A program made the translations under genes and the position numbers. From Halorhodospira halochloris (GTDB lineage: Bacteria > Pseudomonadota > Gammaproteobacteria > Nitrococcales > Halorhodospiraceae), in assembly GCF_002356555.2 (NCBI RefSeq), contig NZ_AP017372.2, forward strand, positions 1,178,001 to 1,242,000: a stretch of 64,000 nucleotides of DNA. The letters run 5' to 3'. Below are positions 30,721 to 41,975 of this stretch, in pieces (the first letter of the stretch is position 1; every line of letters starts with the position of its first letter). The notes under the pieces are model-generated. The model saw only the letters and a program-made list of their open reading frames with translations, did no database searches and had not been told where the DNA came from.

Positions 30721-33486
30721 ATGGCGGAAACGACGGTTAAGCAATTTGCGCAGACGGTAGGGATTCCTGTCGAGCGCCTGCAAATGCAGCTGGATGCAGC
30801 GGGTCTCGGGCAGCGTGATCAGGAGGCCGTGCTTTCGGCAGAGGATAAGGCGACTCTGCTCGCCCATCTGCGCCAAGATGGTGAGCAGCAGGGTGAGGAG
30901 GATGGCGCGTCGCCTAAGAAGATCACTCTCAAAAGGCGCAGCCACAGCCAAATCAAGATGCCGGCAGGGCGGGATACCAGCTCTCGCGGGCCGCGGCAGA
31001 CACGAACTGTGAATGTTGAAGTGCGTAAGAAGCGTACTTATGTCAAGCGCAGCGATATCGAGTCCGAAGAGCAACGTAAGAGTTCGGCTGAGGATGAAAA
31101 GGCTCAGCTTGAGCGCGCCCTTGTAGAGGATCAGGCCCATCGTGAAGAGGCGCAGGCTCTGGGCGAGGCTGACAAGGCAGCGACCCCAAGTAGCGACGAA
31201 GCTGTGGAGAGTGTCAGCGAAGCCGATCAGGATGCGACAGCTGCTGTTGAGCAGGCAGATCATGCTAATGCAGGAGCCGAAGGCGTTGCAGAGGAAAGCG
31301 CGCAGGTCGAGACCGACACTGTCTCCGCCGCACAAGAAGGTGACGAGGAGACTGGCGAGACAACTGATCAATTGCAACCAGATCATGATCAGCCCGCTGA
31401 CCCAGAACAGAAGGTAGCGGAGGAGACTGCCCGGGCTCAGGCTGAGGCGCTTAAGGATAAGCCTAAGAGTCAACAGGATGAGGCTAAGAAGCGTGAAGAG
31501 GAGCGCGAGCGCAAACGCACTGAGCTGGAGGCGAAAAGAGAGCGCGAGGCTGAAGAGCGCGCGGCCCGCAAGCAGGAAGTCAAGCCTAAGAAGAAGAAAA
31601 AGGATAAATCCGCTGAATCCTCGGCATCTCCGGGGCGCGGCGGAAAGCGCAAAAAGCAGAGTTCTGCTGAGCAGCAACAGACTGCGGCAAGCCAGTTGCA
31701 ACAGGGGTTTGAGCGGCCAACCGCGCCGGTGGTGCGCGAGGTCGAGATACCGGAGTCAATAACCGTTGCTGAGCTCGCGGAACGGATGAGTGTCAAAGCG
31801 GCTTCATTGATCAAGGAGATGATGAAGCAAGGGGTGATGGCGACCATCAACCAGGCCATCGACCAGGAAACGGCTGCTATCTTGGTCGAGGAGATGGGTC
31901 ATAAGCCCAAGCTGCAAAGTGATAATGATCTAGAGCAAGAGATCCTGCGTCAGAGCGAGGAGCCCGAGGGTGATCGGGTTGGTCGAGCCCCGGTGGTAAC
32001 CGTTATGGGGCACGTCGATCACGGCAAGACCTCACTGCTCGATTATATCCGTCGCGCCAAGGTAGCTTCTGGTGAGGCGGGTGGTATAACCCAGCATATA
32101 GGTGCCTATCGGGTTGAGTCTTCCAGTGGTAGTGCAACCTTCCTGGATACCCCCGGCCACGAGGCCTTCACCGCAATGCGCGCACGGGGAGCCAAGATGA
32201 CGGACATCGTGGTCCTTGTCGTGGCTGCCGATGACGGGGTTATGCCGCAGACTAAAGAGGCCGTCGAGCATGCCCGAGCCGCCGAAGTGCCTATCGTAGT
32301 TGCCGTGAATAAGATGGACAAGCCAGAGGCTAACCCGGATCGGGTCAAGCAGGAGCTGGCGCAGATGGAGGTCATCCCCGAAGAGTGGGGCGGAGATACT
32401 CAGTTTGTCCACGTCTCTGCTATCAGCGGCGATGGGGTTGATGAGCTGGTTGAGGCGATAGTGTTGCAGGCCGAGCTGCTTGAGCTAAGCGCTGTAGAGG
32501 ATTGCCCTGCGCAAGGTGTGGTGCTGGAGTCGAGCCTGGATAGAGGGCGTGGCTCTGTAGCTACAGTGCTGGTGCAGAATGGCTACCTCAAACGCGGCGA
32601 TACTATGATCTCGGGCACCGAGTTTGGCCGTGTCAGAGCTCTTATTGATGAGCATGGCAAGCGGATTGAGCAGGCTGGCCCCTCGTCGCCGGTTGAGGTA
32701 CTGGGGCTTTCTGGTTTGCCCGAAGCAGGTGATGACTTTCACGTTGTTGAGGATGAGCGCAAGGCTCGCGAAATCGCTGCGCAGAGAGCTGAGCGCGAGC
32801 GCGAAAAGCGTCTGGCACAGCAGCAGAAGGCGCGCATGGAAAACCTCTTCTCACAGCTCAAAGAAGAGGATATGGCTACCGTTAACCTGGTTGTCAAGGC
32901 AGATGTGCACGGTTCGGCTGAGGCCTTGCGCCAGTCGCTTGAAGATCTCTCGCGTGATGAGGTCCGGGTGCGCGTTGTCTCCTCAGGAGTGGGCGGAATC
33001 ACTGAGTCGGATGCCAACCTGGCTCTGGCCTCAGAGGCAATAATAATCGGCTTCAATGTGCGTGCCGATGCCGCTGCGAAGCGCATTGTGCAAGAGAACG
33101 GGGTAGACCTGCACTACTATAGCGTCATCTATGACGCCATCGAGCAGGTTAAAAACGCTATCTCCGGCATGCTTGAGCCGACCCTCGAGGAACGCATTCT
33201 GGGCACTGCTGAGGTGCGCGATGTCTTCCGCTCTTCGAAGATGGGCCTGATAGCCGGCTGCCTAGTTGTGGATGGGGTAGTGAGACGCCGCAACCCGATT
33301 CGTGTGCTGCGTGATAATGTGGTCATCTTCGAGGGCGAGTTGGAATCATTGCGCCGGTTCAAGGACGACGTTAATGAGGTGCGCGCTGGTACCGAGTGCG
33401 GTATCGGTGTCAAGAACTATAACGACGTAAAGGTTGGCGATCAGATCGAGTGTTTCGAGAAAATAGAGGTGCAGCGCAGCCTGTAG
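30721..33486 (+). CDS. infB: Translation initiation factor IF-2
   Basis: 921 residues. IF2_N at the start ([20 protein letters not shown]), then ~270 residues of very acidic and Lys/Arg/Ala-rich linker typical of halophile IF-2, a second N-domain ([19 protein letters not shown]), and the GTPase: G1 [11 protein letters not shown]3 DTPGHEAF, G4 NKMDKPEA. Domains II-IV follow to EKIEVQRSL. It brings fMet-tRNA to the 30S subunit. Stop codon is TAG. Spacing of 6 bp to rbfA. Confidence 0.95.
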   Translation: MAETTVKQFAQTVGIPVERLQMQLDAAGLGQRDQEAVLSAEDKATLLAHLRQDGEQQGEEDGASPKKITLKRRSHSQIKMPAGRDTSSRGPRQTRTVNVEVRKKRTYVKRSDIESEEQRKSSAEDEKAQLERALVEDQAHREEAQALGEADKAATPSSDEAVESVSEADQDATAAVEQADHANAGAEGVAEESAQVETDTVSAAQEGDEETGETTDQLQPDHDQPADPEQKVAEETARAQAEALKDKPKSQQDEAKKREEERERKRTELEAKREREAEERAARKQEVKPKKKKKDKSAESSASPGRGGKRKKQSSAEQQQTAASQLQQGFERPTAPVVREVEIPESITVAELAERMSVKAASLIKEMMKQGVMATINQAIDQETAAILVEEMGHKPKLQSDNDLEQEILRQSEEPEGDRVGRAPVVTVMGHVDHGKTSLLDYIRRAKVASGEAGGITQHIGAYRVESSSGSATFLDTPGHEAFTAMRARGAKMTDIVVLVVAADDGVMPQTKEAVEHARAAEVPIVVAVNKMDKPEANPDRVKQELAQMEVIPEEWGGDTQFVHVSAISGDGVDELVEAIVLQAELLELSAVEDCPAQGVVLESSLDRGRGSVATVLVQNGYLKRGDTMISGTEFGRVRALIDEHGKRIEQAGPSSPVEVLGLSGLPEAGDDFHVVEDERKAREIAAQRAEREREKRLAQQQKARMENLFSQLKEEDMATVNLVVKADVHGSAEALRQSLEDLSRDEVRVRVVSSGVGGITESDANLALASEAIIIGFNVRADAAAKRIVQENGVDLHYYSVIYDAIEQVKNAISGMLEPTLEERILGTAEVRDVFRSSKMGLIAGCLVVDGVVRRRNPIRVLRDNVVIFEGELESLRRFKDDVNEVRAGTECGIGVKNYNDVKVGDQIECFEKIEVQRSL

Positions 33487-33492
33487 CAGGTT

Positions 33493-33894
33493 ATGGCAAA
33501 AGATTATCCGCGCAGCCGCCGTATGGCCGAACAGATTCGCCGTGAGCTGGATGAGGTTATCCGAGAGGATGTAGATGACCCGCGGGTTGGATCTGTGACC
33601 CTTTCAGAGGTGCAGGTAAGCCGTGATTTGGGTCAGGCGCATATATATGTCTCCGTTCTTGGGGCCCAAGCAGAAGAGGTTGAATCCTGCGTGGAGGTGC
33701 TTAACCAAGCCCACGGCTTTCTGCGCACTCGGGTGGCGAAGAAGATTAGATCCAAGCGGATGCCGCAGTTGCGCTTTGTGCACGACACTGCCTTCGATCG
33801 AGCTGCACGCTTGAGTGCTATAATCGACGAGGTGGCACCCCAAAGCGAGTCTCAAGCCGAATCTGACGTTGATAGCGAAGCGAGCAAGGAGTAA
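33493..33894 (+). CDS. rbfA: Ribosome-binding factor A
   Basis: 133 residues. [41 protein letters not shown]-like block and [20 protein letters not shown] are typical of RbfA, a KH-fold 16S maturation factor needed for cold growth. The C-terminal tail is acidic ([16 protein letters not shown]), a halophile trait. Tight spacing with infB and truB. Confidence 0.93.
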   Translation: MAKDYPRSRRMAEQIRRELDEVIREDVDDPRVGSVTLSEVQVSRDLGQAHIYVSVLGAQAEEVESCVEVLNQAHGFLRTRVAKKIRSKRMPQLRFVHDTAFDRAARLSAIIDEVAPQSESQAESDVDSEASKE

Positions 33895-33902
33895 TACGCT
33901 AC

Positions 33903-34820
33903 ATGCCGAAGAGGCGCAAAGGACGCAAGGTAACAGGGATACTGTTACTCGATAAGCCCGCGGGTCACACTTCCAACGATGCCTTGCAGAGGGTGAAAAG
34001 GCTTTTCGGGGCGCGTAAGGCTGGCCACACGGGTAGTCTGGATCCCTTGGCTACCGGGCTTCTGCCAATCTGTTTTGGTGATGCCACCAAGGTATCTGGC
34101 TTTTTGCTGGATGCCGACAAGCACTATCAGGTCACCTGTAAGCTTGGGGTTGCAACAGATACCGGTGATGCCGAAGGTGAAATAACCGAACAGGTTGGAA
34201 TACCAGATCTCGATGAGTCGAGTGTTGAAGCTGCGCTTGCAGGTTTTCGTGGGTGCATTGAGCAGTTGCCGCCGATGTACTCCGCCATTAAGCATCAAGG
34301 CCAGCGCCTTTACAATCTCGCTCGTCAGGGCGTTGAAGTCGAGCGTGACCTGCGCGAGGTAGAGATACATCAGCTGCTCCTGGAAGATTTGCGCGAAGGT
34401 GAGTTGGACTTGCGGGTGCACTGCTCGAAGGGGACTTATATTCGCACCTTGGCTGAGGACATAGCCCAGGCACTGGGAACAGTTGGCCATGTCATTGCGC
34501 TGCGCAGAGACGGCTTGGGGCCGTATCGGCAGCCGCAGTTGTGGACTATTGAGCAACTTGAGAGTTGTGCTGAACGTGGACGAGATGCCTTGGATGCTAC
34601 TCTGGAGCCGATGGACACTGCTCTTGAGCAGTATCCGGCCATTGAGCTAGCCGATGATCTGGCATTTTTTGTCAGCCAAGGACAGCCGGTATTTGTGCCC
34701 AAGGCCCCGAGCGAGGGATGGGTTCGCCTGTATGACGCCAAACGCAAGTTCTTGGGTATGGGGCAGATTCTTGATGATGGGCGGGTTGGCCCTAAGCGCT
34801 TGATAGCGAAAGCCGCTTGA
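33903..34820 (+). CDS. truB: tRNA pseudouridine-55 synthase TruB
   Basis: 305 residues. [20 protein letters not shown], the catalytic Asp in [14 protein letters not shown] (about residue 48), [19 protein letters not shown], and [19 protein letters not shown] are the TruB blocks; the C-terminal PUA-like region ends [14 protein letters not shown]. Modifies U55 in the T-loop of tRNAs. 8 bp after rbfA. Confidence 0.94.
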   Translation: MPKRRKGRKVTGILLLDKPAGHTSNDALQRVKRLFGARKAGHTGSLDPLATGLLPICFGDATKVSGFLLDADKHYQVTCKLGVATDTGDAEGEITEQVGIPDLDESSVEAALAGFRGCIEQLPPMYSAIKHQGQRLYNLARQGVEVERDLREVEIHQLLLEDLREGELDLRVHCSKGTYIRTLAEDIAQALGTVGHVIALRRDGLGPYRQPQLWTIEQLESCAERGRDALDATLEPMDTALEQYPAIELADDLAFFVSQGQPVFVPKAPSEGWVRLYDAKRKFLGMGQILDDGRVGPKRLIAKAA

Positions 34821-34874
34821 TGGGCGCTGAATTATCAAAATCAAATCTGTCGGGGCGATTTCTTGTTTATATAC

Positions 34875-34911
34875 CCTCGGCGAGGATAAACTAGCGGCCT
34901 TATCGCCGAGG
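34875..34911 (+). promoter_or_regulatory. Hairpin in the rpsO leader
   Basis: CCTCGGCGAGGATAA pairs with TTATCGCCGAGG around an ACTAGCGGCC loop, 33 bp upstream of the rpsO ATG. A TATATA -10-like box lies at 34868-34873 without a good -35. Its position fits S15 autoregulation through a leader structure, known in E. coli and other groups, but no pseudoknot is proven here. No T-run follows, so it is not a terminator. Confidence 0.45.
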
Positions 34912-34943
34912 CGAAACCGAGAGTTAGAGATCAGGAGTTATAA

Positions 34944-35213
34944 ATGTCGTTAGATGTAGAAAAGAAAGCGGAGATTGTAAAGAACTTTCAGCGTTCTCCC
35001 TCAGACACTGGTTCTCCGGAAGTTCAGATTGCTCTGCTTTCGGCACGAATCCAGCATTTGACGGATCACTTTGCTGTCCATAAGCAGGATCACCACTCGC
35101 GCCAAGGTCTCCTTAAGCTGGTTAGTCAGCGGCGCAAGTTGCTCGATTACCTCAAGCGCAAGGATCGTAGCCGTTATCTTGATGTGATCAATCGGCTCGG
35201 GATCCGCAAGTAA
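34944..35213 (+). CDS. rpsO: 30S ribosomal protein S15
   Basis: 89 residues, exact family length. [40 protein letters not shown] and [20 protein letters not shown] are the universal S15 blocks. Binds 16S rRNA early in assembly. AGGAG ribosome site 7 bases upstream. Followed by pnp at 18 bp, the conserved rpsO-pnp order. Confidence 0.96.
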   Translation: MSLDVEKKAEIVKNFQRSPSDTGSPEVQIALLSARIQHLTDHFAVHKQDHHSRQGLLKLVSQRRKLLDYLKRKDRSRYLDVINRLGIRK

Positions 35214-35231
35214 GCGCAAGGGGAATAGTAG

Positions 35232-37340
35232 ATGAGTGAGAGCGAGCTAAACCTGCCGACAATCAAGAGATCTTTTCAATACGGTGACCATGAAGTCACC
35301 CTTGAGACCGGAGGGATTGCCCGTCAGGCAGATGGTGCGGTAATTGTGAACATGGCTGACACTGTCGTTCTGGTAACGGCGGTCGGCGATAAGGATCCGA
35401 GTGCTGCGCGGGATTTTCTGCCCTTGACGGTAAACTATCAGGAGCGTACCTACGCAGCGGGGCGGATACCGGGCGGTTTTTTCAAGCGCGAGGGTCGCCC
35501 GTCTGAGAAAGAGACGCTTACCTGCCGGCTTATTGATAGGCCTATCCGTCCGATGTTTCCAGAGGGTTTCCGTCAGGAGGTGCAGATCATTGCGACCGTG
35601 CTCTCACTCAATGATGAGGTCGACCCGGATATTCCGGCAATGATCGGTACTTCTGCGGCGTTGGCCATCTCTGGGATCCCGTTTGATGGGCCGATGGGTG
35701 CATGCAGGGTTGGCTACATTGACGGCGAGTTTAGCCTCAATCCTACTTACAGCGATTTGGAAAACTCGGATCTCGATTTGGTCGTGGCGGGTTCGCGTGA
35801 TGCGGTCCTGATGGTTGAGTCGGAAGCCAACCTGCTGCCTGAAAGTACCATGCTGGATGCCGTTCTCTTCGGCCATGAACAGCTGCAAAAGGCCATTAAC
35901 GCCATCGATGAATTAGCAGCCGAGGTGGGTAAGCCACGTTGGGATTGGCAGCCGCCGCAGAAGAGTACTGCTCTTGAAGAAGCGGTTGCCGAGTGCATCT
36001 ATGCGGAGCTTGAGCAGGCTTATCAGATAGCCGATAAGCAGGAGCGACAAGAAAAGGTAGCTGCCCTTAGGGATAAGGCAGTTGAGCAAATTGGCGATGA
36101 TGAGCGCGAAGGATGGAGCTGCGCAGAGGTCGGTGAGGTCTTTAAAGGGCTTGAGAAGAAGATAGTCCGCGGTCGCATCATAGCCGGGGAGCCACGGATA
36201 GATGGGCGCGATAATCACACTGTGCGTCCGTTGAATATCCAGGCAGGTGTTCTGCCCCGCACACACGGATCGGCAATCTTTACCCGCGGCGAGACGCAGG
36301 CGATAGTCGTTACGACTCTCGGTACTGGACGCGATGCCCAAGTCATCGATGCACTTGAGGGCGAGCGCCGCGAACAGTTTATGCTCCACTACAACTTCCC
36401 GCCTTATTGTGTTGGTGAGACTGGCTTTATTGGCACCCCTAAACGTCGCGAGATAGGCCATGGCAAACTGGCCAAGCGCGGTGTCGAGGCAGTGATGCCT
36501 AGTCAGGAAGAGTTCCCGTATGTGATTAGGGTAGTTTCCGAGGTAACAGAATCGAACGGATCTTCCTCGATGGCTACCGTATGTGGCACCAGCCTTTCGC
36601 TTATGGATGCGGGGGTGCCCCTTAAGACGCAAGTTGCCGGGATTGCCATGGGTCTTATCAAGGAGGGCGATCAATTTGCTGTCCTAACCGATATCCTTGG
36701 TGATGAGGATCACCTTGGTGATATGGATTTCAAGGTCGCCGGTAGCCTGGACGGCGTTACAGCGCTGCAGATGGATATCAAGATCGATGGTATTACCCGT
36801 GAGATTATGGAGAATGCCCTGGAGAGTGCCCGCAACGGTCGTCTCCATATCCTTGAGCAGATGAATAAAGTGTTAGGGCAACCGCGCGATCAGATGTCGG
36901 AGTATGCACCGCGGCTGTTGACCATGAAGATTGACCCGGAGCGTATCCGTGACGTCATCGGCAAGGGCGGGGCTACCATCCGTGGACTTACCGAGGAGAC
37001 GGGCACCAGCATCGACATCAGTGATGAGGGGGTTGTTACCATAGCCTCGGCTGATAAGAGTGCCGCGGAGGAGGCCAAGCGGCGCATCGAACTGCTTACC
37101 GCTGATGTTGAGGTGGGCAGGGTCTATGACGGCAAGGTTGCTAAACTCATGGACTTCGGCGCCTTTGTCAACATCCTCCCCGGTCGTGATGGTCTTGTAC
37201 ATATCTCCCAGATCTCCAATAATCGCGTTGAGAATGTTGCCGACGAGTTAGCCGAAGGGGATGCGGTGCGCGTCAAGGTCCTTGAGGTTGACCGTCAGGG
37301 ACGGATTCGCCTGTCGATGAAAGCAGTCGAGGAAGAGTAG
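35232..37340 (+). CDS. pnp: Polyribonucleotide nucleotidyltransferase
   Basis: 702 residues, full length. Two RNase PH domains (first with [20 protein letters not shown], second with [20 protein letters not shown], catalytic [20 protein letters not shown]), then KH ([19 protein letters not shown]) and S1 ([20 protein letters not shown]). Phosphorolytic 3'-5' exoribonuclease of the RNA degradosome. It ends with TAG and a strong terminator follows. Confidence 0.96.
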   Translation: MSESELNLPTIKRSFQYGDHEVTLETGGIARQADGAVIVNMADTVVLVTAVGDKDPSAARDFLPLTVNYQERTYAAGRIPGGFFKREGRPSEKETLTCRLIDRPIRPMFPEGFRQEVQIIATVLSLNDEVDPDIPAMIGTSAALAISGIPFDGPMGACRVGYIDGEFSLNPTYSDLENSDLDLVVAGSRDAVLMVESEANLLPESTMLDAVLFGHEQLQKAINAIDELAAEVGKPRWDWQPPQKSTALEEAVAECIYAELEQAYQIADKQERQEKVAALRDKAVEQIGDDEREGWSCAEVGEVFKGLEKKIVRGRIIAGEPRIDGRDNHTVRPLNIQAGVLPRTHGSAIFTRGETQAIVVTTLGTGRDAQVIDALEGERREQFMLHYNFPPYCVGETGFIGTPKRREIGHGKLAKRGVEAVMPSQEEFPYVIRVVSEVTESNGSSSMATVCGTSLSLMDAGVPLKTQVAGIAMGLIKEGDQFAVLTDILGDEDHLGDMDFKVAGSLDGVTALQMDIKIDGITREIMENALESARNGRLHILEQMNKVLGQPRDQMSEYAPRLLTMKIDPERIRDVIGKGGATIRGLTEETGTSIDISDEGVVTIASADKSAAEEAKRRIELLTADVEVGRVYDGKVAKLMDFGAFVNILPGRDGLVHISQISNNRVENVADELAEGDAVRVKVLEVDRQGRIRLSMKAVEEE

Positions 37341-37365
37341 CGGCCGCTTTTCGGCGTTTTATCCC

Positions 37366-37403
37366 AGCCCGTCCCTAACCGGGGCGGGCTGCGGTCATTT
37401 TTG
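37366..37403 (+). terminator. Intrinsic terminator after pnp
   Basis: CAGCCCGTCCC and GGGGCGGGCTG form a GC stem with a TAACC loop, followed by CGGTCATTTTT. It closes the rimP-pnp operon. The remaining gap to relA holds fold-back repeat 1 and ~150 bp (37581-37733) with no clear feature. Confidence 0.75.
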
Positions 37404-37450
37404 GTGAATTTTGCCAGTGCTAAGAAGAAGCACTAGGAGTAACCTCTACC

Positions 37451-37580
37451 AACTCCCCCGGAGCCACTCGACTGCCTCGGTTTGGAGGAGGCAGTGGGTC
37501 CACCCTAGGAGGCTTCATAGCGCCATCCCTGGCGACAAGAACTCCAAACCGGTGTGGTCGAGTGGCTCCGGGGGAGTATT
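37451..37580. repeat. Fold-back repeat R1
   Basis: Arms of ~38 bp: ACTCCCCCGGAGCCACTCGA at the left, matched by TCGAGTGGCTCCGGGGGAGT at the right, with CTCCAAACC at the inner edge. The core (37490-37541) reads ...GAGGCTTCATAGCGCCATCC, a diverged form of the shared core, in plus orientation. Between the pnp terminator and relA. Confidence 0.8.
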
Positions 37581-37733
37581 AGATGTCCCCTAGGGTTTGT
37601 CCCTGCACCATTTTTAGTAGCAACCACTTGTATCCCCTCACTATCGCCCTCATAACAGCGCAAAGATCTGCGCAGCACTCGCTGAAGGTGCGATTGCCAC
37701 GGATGGTTAAGCCACAATGGGGGTCCGGATAAT

Positions 37734-39938
37734 ATGGTCCAGACAGCTTTTACAGATATCGATGATCTCTCCACGCTGACTGTCGATGGCTGGCTGCGCC
37801 GGCTTCCTGCGCGCTTCGATAGTGAGGAATTGGGCTTAATTGCCCAGGCATGGGATCTGGCTCGGCACAAGGGCGATAATCTGCAGCGTCAGAGCGGTGA
37901 AAGCTATTTTGAGCACGGTGTAGCTACAGCGACGGCCTTGGCTGGCCTCGGCCTTGATGCAACCACCTTGGCCGCTGCTCTGGTCCACGACCTACCGGAT
38001 CTGGATGGTAGTTATAAGCAGATTCTCCAGCGTAAGCTAAATGCCGATATCGCCGATTTGGTGCAGGGCGTGTGCCGTATGCACGGGTTGGGTAGTTTTC
38101 ATGATTCGGCTGAACTGGAATCTGCTCACGGGAGCCGGGTTGAAGGCTTGCGCAAGATGCTGTTGGCTATGGCGCGTGATGTGCGTGTGGTCTTTATTAC
38201 CCTCGCCGAGCGGTTGCACGATCTGCGCAGCGCTAAGGAGATGGATCCGAGCCAGCGCCAGCAGCTAGCCCGCGAGACTCAGGAAATCTACGCCCCGCTG
38301 GCTAATCGATTAGGGATTTGGCAGCTTAAGTGGGAGTTAGAGGATTTATCCTTCCGCTACCTTGAGCCTGATAGCTATCAAGAGCTGGCTAGCATGCTCG
38401 CGGAACGGCGTAGCGATCGTGAAGTCTATATTCAGCGGGTACGGGCCGAGCTTCAGGCAGCTCTCGACGAGCAAGGGGTTAGCGCCCAGGTCTATGGGCG
38501 ACCTAAGCATATATTTAGCATCTATCGCAAAATGCAGCGCAAGGGATTGCGCTTTGATGAGCTCTATGACCTGCGCGCTCTGCGTGTCTTGGTCGATAGT
38601 GTGCAGCAGTGCTACGCCGCAATGGGTATAGTCCACGGGCTCTGGACACCCATCCCGCGTGAGTTCGACGACTACATTGCAACACCAAAGGAGAACAATT
38701 ATCGGTCACTGCACACTGCTGTAGTCGGCCCAGAGGGTAAGGCACTGGAAGTGCAGATTCGCACCCACCAGATGCATCAAGAGGCCGAGCTGGGTATTGC
38801 TGCACATTGGCGCTATAAAGAGGGCGGCAAGCAGGATGCGAATTTTGAGCGCAAGGTCGCATGGCTGCGCCAACTTCTTGAATGGGGCGGGGAGGATGGC
38901 GAGGCCGAGGACTTCGTCGATCAGGTGCGTGCCGAGGTATTTGCTGACAGGGTCTATGCCCTGACGCCAAGTGGTGATGTTATAGATCTGCCTCGTGGAG
39001 CCACCCCGCTGGACTTTGCCTATCATATTCATACCAGCTTGGGGCATCGGTGCCGGGGAGCTAAGATAAATAACCGCATCGTGCAATTGACCCGTCAGCT
39101 TGAGAATGGTGACCGGGTCGAGATAATGACTGCGCGCGAGGAGCGCCCGAGCCGTGACTGGCTTAACCCGCAGCTCGGGTTCCTCTACACCAATAGGGCG
39201 CGGAGCAAAGTCCGCACCTGGTTCAAGCAGCGTGACCACGATAAGAATGTCGCTGCCGGTAGACAAGTACTGGATAAGGAGTTGACGCGTCTTGGTGTGG
39301 ACGATGTCAGCATCGAAGAGCTAGCCAACCAGAGCCGGTACCAGAAGGCTGAGGCATTTCTATCCGCTCTGGGTCGGGGTGAGGTGACCAGCGGGCACAT
39401 AGCCTCGTTGTTGCGTAATCGTTTGTTGCCCCAGCGTCCTGAGCCCCCCCCGGCCAATGCCCAAGCGCGCCGAGCTACCGGCAGCGAGGGTGACATAACA
39501 GTTGAGGGGGTAGGCAATTTGTTGACCCGGATGGCGCGCTGCTGTGCACCTGCCCCAGGGGACCCGATAGTCGGCTTTATCACTCGCGGATCAGGGGTTA
39601 CAATCCATCGTCAGGACTGCAAAGATTTCGGTCATTTGCGCGAGCGTGAGCCGGAACGGGTGCTCGATGTAAGCTGGAGCACCGAGCCCGAGGGGCGCTA
39701 TCCGGTAAGGATAAATGTTCGCTCCGCCGAACTTAATGCCGTGCTTGCTGAGATTACCCGCTTGGTATCCAGTGAAGGGGCGCGCTTAGGTGGCGTGACG
39801 ACCCATACTGAGCAGGCCGATAGTTACCGTACCGAGCTCGACCTGCAGGTAAGTGATGTTCAGCAGTTAGCCCGGCTAATGGAGAAGTTGTCCGGTTTGG
39901 AGAACGTCGATTCGGTCTGGCGCGGCAGCAGCTCATAA
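37734..39938 (+). CDS. relA: GTP pyrophosphokinase RelA, (p)ppGpp synthetase I
   Basis: 734 residues. The HD region is degenerate: LVHDLPDLDGSY lacks the HDxxED of SpoT hydrolases, so this is a synthetase-only RelA. The synthetase domain has GRPKHIFSIYRKMQRKG, the EFDDYIATPKENNYRSLHTA block and EVQIRTHQMHQEAELGIAAH. TGS (VYALTPSGDVIDLPRGATPL), zinc-finger-like RCCAPAPGDPIVGFITRG and ACT domains follow. It makes (p)ppGpp on stalled ribosomes. Monocistronic as far as seen. Confidence 0.93.
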   Translation: MVQTAFTDIDDLSTLTVDGWLRRLPARFDSEELGLIAQAWDLARHKGDNLQRQSGESYFEHGVATATALAGLGLDATTLAAALVHDLPDLDGSYKQILQRKLNADIADLVQGVCRMHGLGSFHDSAELESAHGSRVEGLRKMLLAMARDVRVVFITLAERLHDLRSAKEMDPSQRQQLARETQEIYAPLANRLGIWQLKWELEDLSFRYLEPDSYQELASMLAERRSDREVYIQRVRAELQAALDEQGVSAQVYGRPKHIFSIYRKMQRKGLRFDELYDLRALRVLVDSVQQCYAAMGIVHGLWTPIPREFDDYIATPKENNYRSLHTAVVGPEGKALEVQIRTHQMHQEAELGIAAHWRYKEGGKQDANFERKVAWLRQLLEWGGEDGEAEDFVDQVRAEVFADRVYALTPSGDVIDLPRGATPLDFAYHIHTSLGHRCRGAKINNRIVQLTRQLENGDRVEIMTAREERPSRDWLNPQLGFLYTNRARSKVRTWFKQRDHDKNVAAGRQVLDKELTRLGVDDVSIEELANQSRYQKAEAFLSALGRGEVTSGHIASLLRNRLLPQRPEPPPANAQARRATGSEGDITVEGVGNLLTRMARCCAPAPGDPIVGFITRGSGVTIHRQDCKDFGHLREREPERVLDVSWSTEPEGRYPVRINVRSAELNAVLAEITRLVSSEGARLGGVTTHTEQADSYRTELDLQVSDVQQLARLMEKLSGLENVDSVWRGSSS

Positions 39939-40008
39939 AGGGATTTTGTAGAGATTTGCGCAGTGCAATTAGGTCTGCGCAATCAGCACTCGAAGAGGAG
40001 ATGGCGAC

Positions 40009-41772
40009 GTGGTTGACCAGGGAAGGAAGTCAGCGAGTATTGCTCGGCTAGGTGTTCTCATGGTGCTGGCATGGATTGCTGGCTGCGAAGGGCTCGATAG
40101 CCACGGCTCGGAGCAGTTAAAGCCGGTTTATTTGGTTGCTGGGCAGGGCAGTGACCGCGCCCAGCCCCAGGGTAGGGTTACCGTAAAGGGGGTGGTGAGC
40201 GGTGAGTTCCTTGGTGAAGATCAGCTTAACGGCTTTTTCATTCAAGGGCTGGAGAGCGCACCTGATGGCAAGCCGGCTGGATTGTTTGTCTATGCCCCGC
40301 AAATCGATGAATTTGCTGCCGAGAAGGTTGCTGCGTTGGAACAGGGCAGGGTAGTGCGCATAACTGGGCAGGCCGGTGAGTTCCATGGCCGTCCCCAATT
40401 AAGCCGTATTGAATCAATCGAGATAAAGGGCAAGGCCCCGCTAGAGAGCTACGAGTTGGCGTGGCCGGCGCAGAATAAGTGGCGATTTGAGGGGGTCCAT
40501 GTAACCATCGCAACAGATATGTTAGTTAGCGGCAACTATAAGCTGTCGCGTTTTGGTAGCCTGAAGCTGACCCCCGAGCGGCGGGCCTTTCGGCCGACTA
40601 ACTTTGCCCCTGGAGATGGCCCGGAGCAGCCGCGCCTGCGCGGACAAAGGCTGATTCTAGATGATGGCAGCTATTCGTGGTACCCCGATCCTATCCCCTA
40701 CCTCAATGATGATAATACCCGCAGGGTCGGCAGTCGGGTCAAAGAACTAAGCGGGGTGCTCACCCACGCCTTTGAGCAGTGGCGTATCCACCCCACCGAA
40801 GAGCCAACCTTTAAGGACTCTAATCCGCGTCCGCAACCTCTTGCAGAACCGGCAGCGGAAGAGGTGCGGGTAGCCGCATTCAATGTCGAGAACTATTTCC
40901 TTACCCTCGGCGAGCGCGGGGCCTCAAGCCAGCGCGAACTCGAGTTTCAACGGGCCAAGCTAATTGCTGCGGCGAGCTATCTAAATGCCGACATATTGGC
41001 CTTGGTTGAGATGGAGAACCGTGCCGACGCCCCAGAGGGTTTGGTCGAGCGGCTGAGTAAGGCCACAGATCAGCCGTGGGAGCTAGTGCGTGATCCTGAG
41101 GCAGGTAGCGCTGATGCAGGCAGCGATGCTATCAAGGTATCCATCGCGTATCGTGCTGATCGCGTTAAGAGAGTTGGTGAGGCACAGCGCGATAGAGCCG
41201 AGGTCCATCACCGACCGCCATTACTGGCCGTTTTTCGGGCCAGCGGCGGGGAGCACGACGACGGCGAACAGCAGGGTGAGCCTTTTGCGGTGGCAGCCAT
41301 CCACTTCAAGGCCAAGGTGGGCTGCCCTGAGAGCGGTGATATAGACCGCGGGCAGGGATGCTGGAATCTGCGGCGTAAGGAACAGGCAGAGGCACTGATT
41401 GAGTTTATCCGCGCCTGGCAGGAGGAAAATGACGATATACCGGTACTGATTGCCGGCGATCTCAATGCCTATGGTGATGAGGATCCGGCGAGAGTCCTGG
41501 CGAGCGCCGCGAAGGTCGATTTGTTAGCTGAGCATATCGCTTGGCCGCAACGCTATACCTATGTTTTTCGCGGGGAATCGGGTTATTTAGACCATCTTCA
41601 AGCTGCCCCCCGGTTGGCAGAAAGGGTTACAGCCGTTCACACCTTGCCGATCAATGCCGATGAGCCGCGCTTTTTGGAATTCGATGATGGCGGTCCGCGG
41701 GGCAGGTATCGTGACTCGAGTCCGTTTCGCTCGTCAGATCATGACCCTATCGCTGTAGATCTGCGCCAATAG
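40009..41772 (+). CDS. ExeM/NucH-type extracellular endonuclease, lipoprotein
   Basis: 587 residues. Begins at GTG with GAGGAG upstream. The signal peptide ends in the lipobox IAGC (Cys at about residue 26), so it is probably an outer-membrane-anchored lipoprotein. An OB-fold domain (VTVKGVVSGEFLGEDQLNGF) precedes the endonuclease/exonuclease/phosphatase domain: VAAFNVENYFLTLG, ILALVEMEN, AAIHFKAKVGCPESG, LIAGDLNAYGDEDP, YTYVFRGESGYLDHL and SSDHDPIAVDL carry the catalytic Asn, Glu, Asp and His. Likely degrades extracellular DNA for phosphate or biofilm turnover. Fold-back repeat R2 overlaps its stop codon region. Confidence 0.85.
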   Translation: MVDQGRKSASIARLGVLMVLAWIAGCEGLDSHGSEQLKPVYLVAGQGSDRAQPQGRVTVKGVVSGEFLGEDQLNGFFIQGLESAPDGKPAGLFVYAPQIDEFAAEKVAALEQGRVVRITGQAGEFHGRPQLSRIESIEIKGKAPLESYELAWPAQNKWRFEGVHVTIATDMLVSGNYKLSRFGSLKLTPERRAFRPTNFAPGDGPEQPRLRGQRLILDDGSYSWYPDPIPYLNDDNTRRVGSRVKELSGVLTHAFEQWRIHPTEEPTFKDSNPRPQPLAEPAAEEVRVAAFNVENYFLTLGERGASSQRELEFQRAKLIAAASYLNADILALVEMENRADAPEGLVERLSKATDQPWELVRDPEAGSADAGSDAIKVSIAYRADRVKRVGEAQRDRAEVHHRPPLLAVFRASGGEHDDGEQQGEPFAVAAIHFKAKVGCPESGDIDRGQGCWNLRRKEQAEALIEFIRAWQEENDDIPVLIAGDLNAYGDEDPARVLASAAKVDLLAEHIAWPQRYTYVFRGESGYLDHLQAAPRLAERVTAVHTLPINADEPRFLEFDDGGPRGRYRDSSPFRSSDHDPIAVDLRQ

Positions 41773-41929
41773 GTGGCCTCTAAAAACTCCGCCGGCGCCG
41801 CCATCCGCCCCGGTGTGGAGGTCTTGGCGCCAGGGATGGCGCCATGAAGCCTCCAGGGATGGATTCACGGCGTCCTCCACACCGGGGCGGATGGTGGCGC
41901 CGGCGGAGTTTTTAGAGGTTCCCAATAGG
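41766..41929. repeat. Fold-back repeat R2 with flanking 8-bp direct repeats
   Basis: Arms CCTCTAAAAACTCCGCCGGC (41777 on) and GCCGGCGGAGTTTTTAGAGG (to 41918) are exact complements and extend inward through CCGCCCCGGTGTGGAGG / CCTCCACACCGGGGCGG. The core lies between in minus orientation. CCAATAGG occurs at 41766-41773 and again at 41922-41929, each exactly 3 bp outside the arms: a candidate target-site duplication. The left copy contains the exeM stop codon. Confidence 0.88.
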
Positions 41930-41975
41930 CAAAAATAGATGAAATACAGGGGCATTTGCTTGTATCTTACCCGCC

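Noticed and set aside
39956-39982. Hairpin TTGCGCAG...CTGCGCAA after relA
   Set aside because: A perfect 8-bp stem but without a T-run or conserved context; too little to call a terminator or operator.
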